A stretch of 64,000 nucleotides of DNA from the NCBI GenBank assembly GCA_023409535.1, contig JAEYGZ010000037.1, positions 1 to 64,000 of the forward strand, given 5' to 3'. This DNA comes from Bacillota bacterium (GTDB taxonomy: Bacteria; Bacillota; Clostridia; Lachnospirales; Lachnospiraceae). The translations under genes and the position numbers were made by a program. Below, piece by piece: positions 6,580 to 15,842 of the stretch. Within the stretch, counting starts at the first letter, position 1, and each line of letters starts with the position of its first letter. Under the pieces are notes generated by a model. The model had not been told where the DNA came from. It was given only the letters and a program-made list of their open reading frames with translations, and did no database searches.

Positions 6580-7215
6580 TCAGGATATTTGAAATACTAT
6601 AGTAACATTTGCATCAATCTGAATATTGCTTGCTTCCACCGGTGTTGTTAGTTCTCCCCGGTAACTGATGGCTTGAAGCGGTATGGGAGTGGAGCTGTTC
6701 TCGGTAATACTTAATGGAAGCGGATTCAATGCGATACCCAGGCTGTTCGTTATCGATCTTGCTTTATCATATGCATTTGCGACGGCCTGGTTCAGTGCCA
6801 GCAGATAAAAACTGTTTCTGTCGGAAACATCAAAGTTAATAAAATCAACTACATTGGCACCGTTTCGAACAGCGGTATCAATAATGCTTCCAACCTTTGC
6901 AATATCATTGGTTTTGATTTCAAAAATATTGCGCACAGCGTAACCTGCATCGATTTGATTCCCATCCTGATAATCAAATACCCGGTTAATGATATATTGG
7001 TAGGTAGTAATATCTGTAATGCCAAGCTGCTGAATTGCTTGAAGAAGTGCAGTACTAAGAGCTGCATTATTTGTCTGAATCTCTTCCAGATGAAAACCGT
7101 TGGTTTGCACGCCCAGGCGAAGGACGGCAACATCCGGTGCGGCGCTTATCCGGCCGGCGCCGTTGACGGTGATGGTATTACCTGCGGGAATATTATTCAT
7201 TACTGGATTGGTCAT
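6580..7215 (-). CDS. SIMPL domain-containing protein (DUF541)
   Basis: A 211-residue SIMPL (DUF541) protein. The N-terminal motif ITVNGAGRISAAPDVAVLRLGVQ and the central YAVRNIFEIKTNDIAKVGSIID stretch are characteristic. The last strand (IDANVTIVFQIS) closes the domain. No signal peptide is evident, so it is probably cytoplasmic, unlike the periplasmic E. coli YggE homologue. The family is linked to oxidative-stress and signalling phenotypes, but biochemistry is unclear. It follows the LacI gene on the same strand after 72 bp, so partial co-transcription is possible. Confidence 0.85.
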   Translation of the reverse strand: MTNPVMNNIPAGNTITVNGAGRISAAPDVAVLRLGVQTNGFHLEEIQTNNAALSTALLQAIQQLGITDITTYQYIINRVFDYQDGNQIDAGYAVRNIFEIKTNDIAKVGSIIDTAVRNGANVVDFINFDVSDRNSFYLLALNQAVANAYDKARSITNSLGIALNPLPLSITENSSTPIPLQAISYRGELTTPVEASNIQIDANVTIVFQIS

Positions 7216-7287
7216 ATAAAAGATAGCTCCATCCTATTGATCTATATCAATATATGAAGCTGTTACAGTTATGTTGAATTGATATTC

Positions 7288-8310
7288 TCAGGTTGAATTG
7301 CGAATCACCAGGCTGGTTGGGAGAATCAATTTTCTGGGAAGCAATTTATAGCCGTTCATTCTGGAGATCAGCAAATCAACCGCAGCCATTCCGATTTCCT
7401 TCGTCGGTATTTCTATTGTTGTTAACGGCGGATTGGAGTACTTGGAAATCTCTATATTTGACAGGCCTATCACTGCGATTTCACTGGGAACGGATATTCC
7501 CAGATTATATAAACTGCTTAATGCGGCCATTGCCATTAAATCGCTTGCAACAAAAAATGCGGTAGGATAATTTCTTGTTTGAATGAGCCGGTTTACTTTT
7601 TCTATACAGATGTTTTCATCCCAGGCACAATCAATCACCCAGTCAGGATTCACGGATAAGCCTGCCGCATGTAGGGAGGCATAATAGCCGCGATATCTCT
7701 GGCTGGATTTTATATTCCGGCTGATGCCGCTGCCGCCGATAAAGCCGATTGCCTTATGGCCCCGGTCGATCAGATGCTGGACCGCTTCGCTTGCAACTCT
7801 GTAATGATCATAGCCCACATTATCGATATCCTCCCACTGCGTATCAATGCCCACAATGTTCGAAACATGATTCCGGAGGAATTGATAGATTTCGCTGTTT
7901 AAAGATTCCATCAGGATCAGCCCGGAAATTGTATTATGAAAGGTATTATATAAAGTTTTTTTATCTTCAAGCTCATCACCGGTTCTGATGAAGGTTAGTT
8001 CATAGCCGCTTTCCCTTAATTGGTCTTCGACCCCCGATAAAATGGACATAAAATAAGGATCTTTGTATTTATTCTTTGTAACACTTAAAACACAACCGAT
8101 CCTGACTGCAGCGCCCTTGCTGTCCTTTCCTTCTTTATCTGAAGAGTATTTCATTTGAGGCTTTGATGTATAATTCAGCTGTGTAACGGCCTGCCATACA
8201 CGTTCACGGGTTTCTTCAGTCATCTTATATTTCGTGTCATTGTTTAAGACACGCGACACTGTGGCTACTGAGACATTAGCCAGATTTGCTACTTCTCTGA
8301 TTGTACTCAA
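7288..8310 (-). CDS. LacI-family transcriptional regulator
   Basis: A 340-residue repressor with an N-terminal LacI HTH (TIREVANLANVSVATVSRVL, residues 3-22) and hinge, then a periplasmic-binding-protein-like sensor domain (GCVLSVTKNKYKDPYF..., NVGYDHYRVASEAVQHLIDR, FFVASDLMAMAAL). Effector is unknown but should be a sugar or sugar phosphate. It is divergent from the 12-gene carbohydrate operon beginning at 8644, so it is the obvious local regulator. The direct repeats at 8566-8588 next to the operon promoter are candidate sites. Confidence 0.93.
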   Translation of the reverse strand: MSTIREVANLANVSVATVSRVLNNDTKYKMTEETRERVWQAVTQLNYTSKPQMKYSSDKEGKDSKGAAVRIGCVLSVTKNKYKDPYFMSILSGVEDQLRESGYELTFIRTGDELEDKKTLYNTFHNTISGLILMESLNSEIYQFLRNHVSNIVGIDTQWEDIDNVGYDHYRVASEAVQHLIDRGHKAIGFIGGSGISRNIKSSQRYRGYYASLHAAGLSVNPDWVIDCAWDENICIEKVNRLIQTRNYPTAFFVASDLMAMAALSSLYNLGISVPSEIAVIGLSNIEISKYSNPPLTTIEIPTKEIGMAAVDLLISRMNGYKLLPRKLILPTSLVIRNST

Positions 8311-8513
8311 TATGATATCCCCCCTGGTTCAGTGAGTTTTATATTTAACAGAAAGCATGTCGTGTTTCGTAAAATTAACGTAATTTCCATTGATCTGTTT
8401 ACGGATAAATTATAATGATTCTCCTTTGGTTTTGTCAATACATAAATTAAGGTTCACTTAATTTATGAAAGAATTATGGGTAAAATGGTTAAAAAATATA
8501 ATGAAAAAGAGTA

Positions 8514-8588
8514 TTTACATCCAATAAATACGGTGTTATAATCACACTAAAGAGTTTAGTAAACAAACGTAACAAATAACGTAACAAA
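8514..8588 (+). promoter_or_regulatory. Promoter and repeat operator of the carbohydrate operon
   Basis: TTTACA (8514-8519), exactly 17 bp, TATAAT (8537-8542). Just downstream are a GTTTAGTAAAC palindrome-like element (8554-8564) and two perfect direct copies of AACGTAACAAA (8566-8576, 8578-8588). Repressor binding there would block transcription start. The rest of the 333-bp gap (8311-8513) holds the LacI gene's own upstream region and an AT-rich stretch with TTAACGTAA and TTTACGGATAAA elements, and no gene. Confidence 0.7.
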
Positions 8589-8643
8589 ATATATGACGAT
8601 AGAATGCAAAAGCTTATGCTGCAGAAAGAGAGCGTGCGGATAG

Positions 8644-8856
8644 ATGAAAAGAATATTCTGCGATAACTGCAGGAGAGAACTATGTGATGATGAAATCGCC
8701 CTTAATCTGAAGCTTTTGGGTAAGCATATCGGCACCTTCCGGTGCTATGAATGTCTGGCTGTCTGGGTTGGCTGTGATGCGATAAAGCTGAAGCAAATGA
8801 CGGAGCATTATAAACGCAGCGGTTGTATTTTATTTCAGATAAACTACACACAATAG
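8644..8856 (+). CDS. Small Cys-rich (zinc-ribbon-like) protein
   Basis: A 70-residue protein, first gene of the operon. It has two CxxC knuckles (CDNC at 6-9, CYEC at 34-37) plus Cys14, Cys44 and Cys61, so it probably binds zinc. No known family was recognised. The ATG at 8644 follows AGAGCGTGCGGATAG, with a weak ribosome binding site. The next gene starts 20 bp after the stop. The conserved operon position suggests an accessory or regulatory role for the sugar pathway; that is inference. Confidence 0.68.
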   Translation: MKRIFCDNCRRELCDDEIALNLKLLGKHIGTFRCYECLAVWVGCDAIKLKQMTEHYKRSGCILFQINYTQ

Positions 8857-8876
8857 GGGAACAAGGAGAAGGGGAC

Positions 8877-10184
8877 ATGTCAAAAACCGTGGTGTTTTAT
8901 CCGGAGAGGATCAATGATTTATTTACTAATCCAGGAATTGGCTTTATCATTGCTCCGAATTTAATGGGTGAGAAAGATGTGATTTACGACAACAGAGGCA
9001 CGGCAGTGAATAAATATAAATTCGGACGGGATGCTAAGACCTGGAATCATCCGGACAGCAAGGCAGCCTATTGCGGAGTGCGCTGGAGGGAGCTTGAACC
9101 GGAACAGGGAAAGTACCGTTGGACGGTACTGGAGGATAAGCTCGAAGGAGCAAGGGCATTGGGATGTATGGCAGTTGTCAGGTGCTCTCCCTACGCGCTG
9201 GGGAAGGACGAGGACATACCGGACTGGTTTCGCAGGGAATGTCCCGAGGATCCGGAATTTCCATTCTGGAGGGTGGATCCGAATACCTCGCCCTATGCTG
9301 CATATTGGTCGCGGTTTATCAGAGCGTTTGCAGGGCATTTTGACGGGCACCCGGTAATCGGCTCGGTAGATATGGCGCTGGTAGGAGCCTGGGGGGAAGG
9401 CGGAGGTACGGAGTTTCTCAGGGAAGATAAAATCAGGCAAATTGTTGATGCATACATAGATAATTTTAAACTTACCCCGCTGCAGGCCTTGCTGCATGAC
9501 CCGAAATCAATCGGGATCATCAAAGAGAGAAAAGAGCCTGTGGGATTTCGTGTGGACTGTCTTGGCGATATGGGCGGCTTTCATGGAGAGGAATGGTCCC
9601 ATATGCTGGACTTCTACCCGGAGAATATCTGCAACTTTCGGATGGACGATGCCTGGAAGAAAGCCCCGGTGGTATTTGAGGCCTGCTGGCATATGAACGA
9701 CTGGTACCTTCAGGGCTGGGATATTGATTATATTATAGATGAATCACTGAAGTGGCATATCTCTTCCTTTAACAGCAAGGGAACAACGGTCCCCGAAGCA
9801 TGGAAGGAGAATGTCGAGCGCTGGCTGCGCAGAATGGGATACCGGTTTGAACTGCGCAAGGTTGAGTACCGGCCCGCGGTTCTCAGAGGGGAAAAGCTAA
9901 AGCTCAGAGCTCTTTGGGCAAATGTTGGGGTGGCTCCGGCTTATCACCAATTCCCGCTGATATTCCGGCTGGTGGGGGATACGGATACCTTTACCTGTCA
10001 GAGCAAAGCGGACATCAGAAGCTGGCTTCCGGATACGGACATTCTTTTGGAGGAGGAGATCGAAATTCCTTCTGCCATTGCAGCAGGCAGTTACCTTCTG
10101 GAACTTGGAATCGAAAACATTAAACTGGCCATTGCGGGTGAAAAGGACGGTTATTACAGAATCGGCAATGTCACAGTAGAATAA
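8877..10184 (+). CDS. DUF4832-type glycoside hydrolase-like protein
   Basis: A 435-residue protein with a TIM-barrel-like N-terminal part and a beta-sandwich C-terminal domain from about residue 325, matching the DUF4832 layout. GH42-like features are YCGVRWRELEPEQGKYRW (65-82), ALVGAWGEGGG with Glu174, and VVFEACWHMNDW with Glu268. The two Glu are 94 residues apart, as expected for acid/base and nucleophile in a clan A-type barrel. No signal peptide, so it acts on an imported substrate. The ATG follows AAGGAGAAGGGGAC. Activity is undetermined; a hydrolase or phosphorylase acting on a galactose/HexNAc-type glycoside would fit the downstream NahK-GalE genes. Confidence 0.75.
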   Translation: MSKTVVFYPERINDLFTNPGIGFIIAPNLMGEKDVIYDNRGTAVNKYKFGRDAKTWNHPDSKAAYCGVRWRELEPEQGKYRWTVLEDKLEGARALGCMAVVRCSPYALGKDEDIPDWFRRECPEDPEFPFWRVDPNTSPYAAYWSRFIRAFAGHFDGHPVIGSVDMALVGAWGEGGGTEFLREDKIRQIVDAYIDNFKLTPLQALLHDPKSIGIIKERKEPVGFRVDCLGDMGGFHGEEWSHMLDFYPENICNFRMDDAWKKAPVVFEACWHMNDWYLQGWDIDYIIDESLKWHISSFNSKGTTVPEAWKENVERWLRRMGYRFELRKVEYRPAVLRGEKLKLRALWANVGVAPAYHQFPLIFRLVGDTDTFTCQSKADIRSWLPDTDILLEEEIEIPSAIAAGSYLLELGIENIKLAIAGEKDGYYRIGNVTVE

Positions 10185-10194
10185 GGGGTGCGGG

Positions 10195-11517
10195 ATGAAG
10201 GAAAAAACAGAAGCATTTAAGGAGTACACGGCATATTGCGGATTTGACAATCTGCCTGAGGGACTGGAGCAGTTTTATCAATTATACCGGGAAGAGGAAC
10301 AGCAATATTTGATCAGCCGAAAATTCTTAGGTGAGGTGTTTTATAAATATCAGCTGCCGGAGACCCAGCAGCGGGAGATCACCGAAGCAGTGGAGGAGAT
10401 AGAGGCTGACGCTAAATTGTTCCATTTTTCGAAATTTCTGGTATGGGATATGTGCTCTGCAAGAAACCGCTGTGATATTGACAATTATACAAATATGACA
10501 CCGGTTTGCATGACCGGACATAGGGAATTATACTCGTTTCTGCTGCTGTTGGCCTGTGTGGTTCCCTCCATGGAGCTGCTGAGGGCACGGGGAGTGCCGG
10601 AGGAATATTATAGGGATATTCCCTTCCGCCCAATGGGAGCCCAACTAAAAAAGCTGGTCTGTGGGGATAGGAAGGTAAGCGACTTCCCCTGGGATATGAA
10701 CTTTTACACCTGTTCGATTTTTTTGATGGACCGGTTCCTGTTTATCCCGTACCGCTTTTGCGATTCCCTGACCATGTACAGGAATAAGGCAACCAATCAG
10801 GTTCTGGCATTCCTTCATCCGGGCGAGGAGCTGCGCAGGGACGGACAGCTGAACGGGATCAATGAGGTCTTTGACCGGAATGGGAAATTCCTGTCGGTCT
10901 GGGCTGAGAATGAGGAAGAGATTACCGCCAATCCGATTAATCCGATGGGTTTTGTGGAAAGGGATACGGTTACAATATCAAAGAAGGAATGGAACACTGC
11001 GCTGGCGCAGGGCGATACCCTTCTGGCGCTTCATGTTCCCTCAGGGCCGGGATATCAGCCGGACAGATTGAAGAATTCCATGCTGCTGGCATTGGAATTT
11101 TACCGGAGTTATTTTCCGGAACTGGACATCAAGGGCTTCTGGAGTGAGAGCTGGCTGTATGACTCCAGATTATCCCTTGTCCTGGATAAGGCAACCAGTA
11201 ATATCGTTCAGGTCCAGCGTCAGTTCTATCTCTATCCGGTGAAAGAAGGAGATGAGATGCTGCGTTATGAGCTCTTTGGCGACCCTAAGGCGGATCCGGA
11301 GAAGGTACCGCTGAAAACCTCCCTGCAGAAGGCGGCAGCGGCATATATGAGGACAGGAGCCCGTTTTAACAATCTGAGTATGATTGTACTTAAGGAAGAG
11401 GCGGATAGAACAGACCGCATGCCTTATATTACAGCCCGGGATATCGACCGTTTTAAACAGGTTGTCGACAGCCATTTAAACTTAGGAGGTGCCAATGATG
11501 GGCAAGTATTCCCTTGA
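10195..11517 (+). CDS. Acyltransferase domain-containing protein
   Basis: A 440-residue cytoplasmic protein. It resembles the family annotated as acyltransferase domain-containing (an all-alpha N-terminal domain followed by a GNAT-like half). Diagnostic stretches are ALHVPSGPGYQPDRLKNS (about 282-299), a PE-D-KGFWSESWLYD element, and LDKATSNIVQVQRQF. The acyl donor, acceptor and physiological role are unknown. It is embedded between two DUF4832-type genes, 10 bp after the first and overlapping the second by 23 bp, so translation is coupled. Modification of an amino sugar would be an attractive but unproven role. Confidence 0.65.
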   Translation: MKEKTEAFKEYTAYCGFDNLPEGLEQFYQLYREEEQQYLISRKFLGEVFYKYQLPETQQREITEAVEEIEADAKLFHFSKFLVWDMCSARNRCDIDNYTNMTPVCMTGHRELYSFLLLLACVVPSMELLRARGVPEEYYRDIPFRPMGAQLKKLVCGDRKVSDFPWDMNFYTCSIFLMDRFLFIPYRFCDSLTMYRNKATNQVLAFLHPGEELRRDGQLNGINEVFDRNGKFLSVWAENEEEITANPINPMGFVERDTVTISKKEWNTALAQGDTLLALHVPSGPGYQPDRLKNSMLLALEFYRSYFPELDIKGFWSESWLYDSRLSLVLDKATSNIVQVQRQFYLYPVKEGDEMLRYELFGDPKADPEKVPLKTSLQKAAAAYMRTGARFNNLSMIVLKEEADRTDRMPYITARDIDRFKQVVDSHLNLGGANDGQVFP

Positions 11518-12583
11518 GAATTACTGCTCTTACCGAACCTATACAATACGGCCGGGAGCTTATGTAAAAGCACCGTCCAACAGAGGCCGGGGAATGGCAA
11601 GCTTCCTTGAATTTAGCTGGAGAGAATTAGAACCGTCCAGGGGCTGCTACAAGATCTCCGGTATGCTTGAAAAGCTGTCATCAGTGAATAATCCGGTTTT
11701 GATGATTGATCCGAAAGCACCGGTCTGGCTTGAGGCTGCACAGGAAGAATGCTTTGTGCATCTCCTGCGGAGAATCGGCAGTCTCCTGGAACGTCAATGC
11801 AATGTCATCGGAATCATGCTTTCACCTGCCATTGATAATACAACAATTTGTGATGCTTATTTGGAAGCATTTGACCGGATCCCCGTGATGGTTTCCCTGA
11901 CAGATGCCAGGCATATCCGGTATCTGAAGGAAAAGGAACACAAATTCGGGCTGGTGGTCGATTGCCATGAGGGTAACTGGATCGAATGCTGCGAGTATTT
12001 GGCGCAGTACCGGCTGCAGAGCCTATGGGAAAGGATGCCGGTGATTCTGCGACTCTCTGACTCCGAACCGGGGCCTCACATTTGCCGGGAAATGCTTCGA
12101 TGGCATGCGGGTATGGCAAATCAACCGCTGGAGGTGGGGTATCATCTTATACTGAGAAGACTGACCTTTCCCCAAAAAATCTCAGGAAACGGCGCACTTC
12201 CAATTCGTTTCTGGTTTGTGAATGCCGGCAGCGCGCCCTGTTACCAGGAATTCCGTTTAAAACTGCGGTTAAGGCACGAGGGCGTATGCTATGAATTTTC
12301 CCTGGGAATGAACGGGAGCGTATGCAGGATCGGTGACTTTACCCATAATGAGCTGATACATTTACCCGAATTGCAGGAGGGTAGCTATGCGATGGCTGCA
12401 GGAATTTTCTTTATGGACGGCACGCCTTTGAATATCAATATTCAGGCGGAGCAAAAAGACGGTTATTATGAACTGGGAACGGTTGAAGTGGATAATCATA
12501 TGGAGGATAGTCTGCTTCACGCCTGGGAGGGCTTCTATCCGGAGGGCTATTATCCGCTGGAGGACCCCGGTACACCCGTATAA
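11495..12583 (+). CDS. DUF4832-like protein lacking the catalytic Glu residues
   Basis: A roughly 362-residue paralogue of the protein at 8877. It keeps the barrel entrance motif SWRELEPSRGCY and the C-terminal domain ending in KDGYYELGTVEVD (compare KDGYYRIGNVTVE). Where the first protein has GAWGEGGG, this has GIMLSPAIDN, and where it has VVFEACWH, this has VILRLSDSE, so both candidate catalytic Glu appear lost. A non-catalytic sugar-binding or partner subunit is plausible. AGGAGG at 11484 serves ATG 11495 or 11498; the first is used. It overlaps the acyltransferase gene by 23 bp. Confidence 0.7.
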   Translation: MMGKYSLENYCSYRTYTIRPGAYVKAPSNRGRGMASFLEFSWRELEPSRGCYKISGMLEKLSSVNNPVLMIDPKAPVWLEAAQEECFVHLLRRIGSLLERQCNVIGIMLSPAIDNTTICDAYLEAFDRIPVMVSLTDARHIRYLKEKEHKFGLVVDCHEGNWIECCEYLAQYRLQSLWERMPVILRLSDSEPGPHICREMLRWHAGMANQPLEVGYHLILRRLTFPQKISGNGALPIRFWFVNAGSAPCYQEFRLKLRLRHEGVCYEFSLGMNGSVCRIGDFTHNELIHLPELQEGSYAMAAGIFFMDGTPLNINIQAEQKDGYYELGTVEVDNHMEDSLLHAWEGFYPEGYYPLEDPGTPV

Positions 12584-12615
12584 CACCCGAATCAAACATG
12601 CAGGAGGATAAGAAA

Positions 12616-13869
12616 TTGAGAGTATCATTAATCGGCGCTGGGCAAAGGGGAATGATTTATTCCGAATATGCCTTTTGTTCCAATCAAGCGGAAATTGTGG
12701 CTGTCGTGGAGCCTGACGATAAAAGGAGGGCTGCTGCGGCAAAAAAATTCCACATTCCCGCACAGATGCAGTTCTCCACGGCGGATGCGTTCTATCAGAT
12801 GGGGAAGATCAGCGATGCCGTTATTATCGCAAGCATGGACCGGGATCATTATTTGCAGACGATGACGGCTCTGGAGCTGGGCTATGATATCCTTCTGGAA
12901 AAGCCTATCTCTCCCGACCCGAAGGAATGCCTGAAGATTCAGGATAAGGCCTGCCGCATGGGCCGTAAGGTGATCGTATGCCATGTTCTTCGATATACGA
13001 ACTTTTTTACGGCCATCAAGGAGATGATTGACAGCGGAGAACTGGGAAAGGTAATCACGATCCAGCATAATGAGAATATTGGCAATTTTCACATAGCCCA
13101 TTCTTTTGTCAGGGGCAACTGGAGGCGCAGTGATTTATCCAGTCCGCTGATTATGCAAAAATCATGTCATGATATGGATATCCTGGCCTGGCTGGTGGGC
13201 AGTGAGTCAAAACGGATTTCCTCCTTCGGCGGTTTAAACTATTTCAGGGAAGAGAATGCGCCTAAGAACAGCTCGGACCGCTGTCTCACCTGCGAGGCGG
13301 CAAAAGAGTGCCGGTTCGATGCACTGAAAGCCTATCTGCCGGTTGCAGGAGGCTGGCCGGCATCAACCATTACGGAAGACCAGACGGAGGAAGGAATCCG
13401 GAAAGCCCTGGCGGAGGGACCTTACGGAAGATGTGTCTACCGGTGTGACAATGATGTATGCGATCATCAGGTGGTATTAATCGAATTTAAGAATGATGTA
13501 ACCGTAAGCTTTAATCTGAGCGGTTTTACCAACCGGATGAGCCGTACCATTAAGGTTATGTGTGAGAACGGCGAGATCCGCGGGGATGACAGTCTGAATC
13601 AGATTGAAGTAACGAAGTTTGCATCCAATGCCGCAGATGGATTTGAACAGAAGATCATACATACCGGATCACCCCAGGGCGGCCATGGCGGCGGGGATGT
13701 GGCGTTAACGGAGGATTTTGTGAAGCTTCTTACGATGCGGGAGGAGGACAGCAGGTCTTCTATTACACAGTCCGTGGAAAGCCATATCATGGCATATGCT
13801 GCCGAGCAGTCAAGAATTACCGGCAGGGTAATCGATGTTGACGAACTGAAGAAGCAATTGCGCAACTAA
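12616..13869 (+). CDS. Gfo/Idh/MocA-family oxidoreductase
   Basis: A 417-residue NAD(P)-dependent sugar oxidoreductase. The N-terminal Rossmann motif SLIGAGQRG and the EKPIS loop (DILLEKPISPDP), whose Lys is catalytic in the family, are clear, and HDMDILAWLVG supplies the usual His/Asp site. The start is taken as TTG at 12616: the ribosome binding site GGAGG (12603-12607) lies 8 nt before it and inside the reading frame opened by ATG 12598, which has none. Substrate unknown; members oxidise, epimerise or hydrolyse sugars via keto intermediates. A four-Cys cluster (CLTCEAAKEC and later Cys) around residues 225-280 may hold a metal. Confidence 0.85.
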   Translation: MRVSLIGAGQRGMIYSEYAFCSNQAEIVAVVEPDDKRRAAAAKKFHIPAQMQFSTADAFYQMGKISDAVIIASMDRDHYLQTMTALELGYDILLEKPISPDPKECLKIQDKACRMGRKVIVCHVLRYTNFFTAIKEMIDSGELGKVITIQHNENIGNFHIAHSFVRGNWRRSDLSSPLIMQKSCHDMDILAWLVGSESKRISSFGGLNYFREENAPKNSSDRCLTCEAAKECRFDALKAYLPVAGGWPASTITEDQTEEGIRKALAEGPYGRCVYRCDNDVCDHQVVLIEFKNDVTVSFNLSGFTNRMSRTIKVMCENGEIRGDDSLNQIEVTKFASNAADGFEQKIIHTGSPQGGHGGGDVALTEDFVKLLTMREEDSRSSITQSVESHIMAYAAEQSRITGRVIDVDELKKQLRN

Positions 13870-13907
13870 TTTACCATACAAATCAGAAACAGAGTGGTGG
13901 GGGTGCT

Positions 13908-14873
13908 ATGAAAACAATAAAAGATCAACAGACATTACAGATTGACGGACGAAGCAGGAGAAAAGAATTTTTAAAAGAAATAAAAAGAAACAGAGGCCTC
14001 TATTTGATGTGTCTGCCGGCCTTGATTATTTTGATTATGTTTTGCTATATCCCATTTGCGGGAGTTTGGATGGCCTTTACAGATTTTAATGTGGTGGATG
14101 GTATTTTCGGAAGCCGTTTTGTGGGTCTGGACAATTTTAAATACTTCTTCTCCACAAGCAGTATGGGCTGGAGGGTAACCTATAATACCCTCTTTATCAA
14201 TTTCTTTGGAATGATTCTTGGCCTCGTCATACCGGTCGGTATTGCCATTTTCTTTAATGAGATCAGAAGCAGGGTCTTTAAGAAGCTGACCCAAAGCTTT
14301 ATGTTTTTTCCGTACTTCCTGTCCTGGGTTGTGGTCGGCGCTATTATCTACGGTATCTTTGCCAGTGATATCGGTGTGGCAAACAATATGCTCCGTTCTC
14401 TGGGAATGGATCCGGTGAAATGGTATGCGGAGCCTCAGTACTGGAAGGGGATTATTATATTCTCCGGCATGTGGAAATGGAGCGGCTACAGTTCCATTAT
14501 TTATATGGCGGCCATGGCAAACTTTGACGGTTCCCTGTATGAGGCTGCCGAGGTGGACGGGGCAAATAAATTTCAGAGAATATTTTATCTCACCATACCG
14601 ATGCTGAAGCCTACGGCAGTTATCCTGACATTAATGAGTGTCGGGCGGATATTCTACGGAGATTTTGGAATGATTTACGGTATTGTCGGGAACAATCCCG
14701 TGCTTATTGATGCGGTGACGGTCATTGATACCTATGTTTATCAAACCATGAGAACGCTGGGATTTTCCTATTCCACAGCAATCGGTTTATTCCAGTCTGT
14801 TATGGGCCTGATCTTGGTTACCCTTGCAAATAAGCTGGCGAAGAGAATCAATGATGGGGAGGGATTATTCTAG
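13908..14873 (+). CDS. Carbohydrate ABC permease, LplB-like
   Basis: A 321-residue inner-membrane permease with six helices, CUT1 family. The cytoplasmic coupling motif EAAEVDGA sits in the last third, before PMLKPT. It is the first permease of the importer encoded with the next two genes. The ATG is preceded by GGTGGGGGTGCT. The cluster has no dedicated ATPase gene, which is normal for CUT1 systems that share an MsmK-type ATPase encoded elsewhere. Confidence 0.92.
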   Translation: MKTIKDQQTLQIDGRSRRKEFLKEIKRNRGLYLMCLPALIILIMFCYIPFAGVWMAFTDFNVVDGIFGSRFVGLDNFKYFFSTSSMGWRVTYNTLFINFFGMILGLVIPVGIAIFFNEIRSRVFKKLTQSFMFFPYFLSWVVVGAIIYGIFASDIGVANNMLRSLGMDPVKWYAEPQYWKGIIIFSGMWKWSGYSSIIYMAAMANFDGSLYEAAEVDGANKFQRIFYLTIPMLKPTAVILTLMSVGRIFYGDFGMIYGIVGNNPVLIDAVTVIDTYVYQTMRTLGFSYSTAIGLFQSVMGLILVTLANKLAKRINDGEGLF

Positions 14874-15767
14874 ATGAGAAAAAGCAGATTATTCAGTGAT
14901 CGTCTGGTTACGTTGTTTGCCTATGTTTTTATCGGCCTGTTCGGACTGATATGCCTGTATCCGCTTATATTAACCATAAGCGTGTCACTGTCCTCGGAGC
15001 GCGAGATCGCACTGCATGGGTATTCGGTCATACCCCGGAGCTTTACCCTGAATACCTATATTTATATTTTTGCAAACAGCGGAATGCGTATTCTGAAGTC
15101 TTACGGAGTAACCATAGTTATCACGGTGGCCGGCACCCTGGGCGCGATGCTGGTTACCAGCATGATGGCTTTTGCTTTATCCATAAAGACCTTGAAATAC
15201 CGTAACATCATAGCGTTTCTATGTAATTTTACGATTATTTTCTCTGCAGGCTTAATCCCGTGGTATGTAGTGTGTGTTAATTATTATGGTTTAAAGAATA
15301 ACATACTGGCTTTAATTCTGCCGTCCATCTTCAGTGTGTGGAACATGTTTTTAATGAGAACCTATTTTTCCGGTATCTCGCCCTCTCTTTATGAAGCGGC
15401 AAAAATTGACGGAGCAGGCTATTTTCTTATTTACCGCCGTATTGCGGTGCCGTTAAGTAAAACAGCAATATTAACCGTGGGGCTGATGTATGCGCTGCAA
15501 TATTGGAATGACTGGTGGAATGCCCTGATTTTCATTAATGATAAGGATCTGTTCCCGCTGCAGTACTACCTGTATACCATACTTTCCAATGTGAATGCCA
15601 TCAGCTCGGGGCGCATTCCATCCGGTGCGGCAGCCGGTATCACCCTGCCTTCTGAAACAGTAAAAATGGCTGTTACCATTATAACCATAGGACCGATCAT
15701 CTTCTTATACCCCATGGTACAGAAATACTTTGTCCAGGGCATTATGACAGGAGCCGTGAAGGAGTGA
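14874..15767 (+). CDS. Carbohydrate ABC permease, LplC/YtcP-like
   Basis: A 297-residue second permease, with six helices and the coupling motif EAAKIDGA before GYFLIYRRIAVPLSK. The start codon immediately follows the stop of the upstream permease, so the two are translationally coupled and form a heterodimer in the membrane. The FVQGIMTGAVKE tail is characteristic of the LplC/YtcP subgroup. Confidence 0.92.
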   Translation: MRKSRLFSDRLVTLFAYVFIGLFGLICLYPLILTISVSLSSEREIALHGYSVIPRSFTLNTYIYIFANSGMRILKSYGVTIVITVAGTLGAMLVTSMMAFALSIKTLKYRNIIAFLCNFTIIFSAGLIPWYVVCVNYYGLKNNILALILPSIFSVWNMFLMRTYFSGISPSLYEAAKIDGAGYFLIYRRIAVPLSKTAILTVGLMYALQYWNDWWNALIFINDKDLFPLQYYLYTILSNVNAISSGRIPSGAAAGITLPSETVKMAVTIITIGPIIFLYPMVQKYFVQGIMTGAVKE

Positions 15768-15842
15768 GCTGCGGCAGTAAGCAATGATGTTGTTGGTGGG
15801 CCGGAATCAGGCTAAATATAAAACCAAGAAGGAGGATATGAA

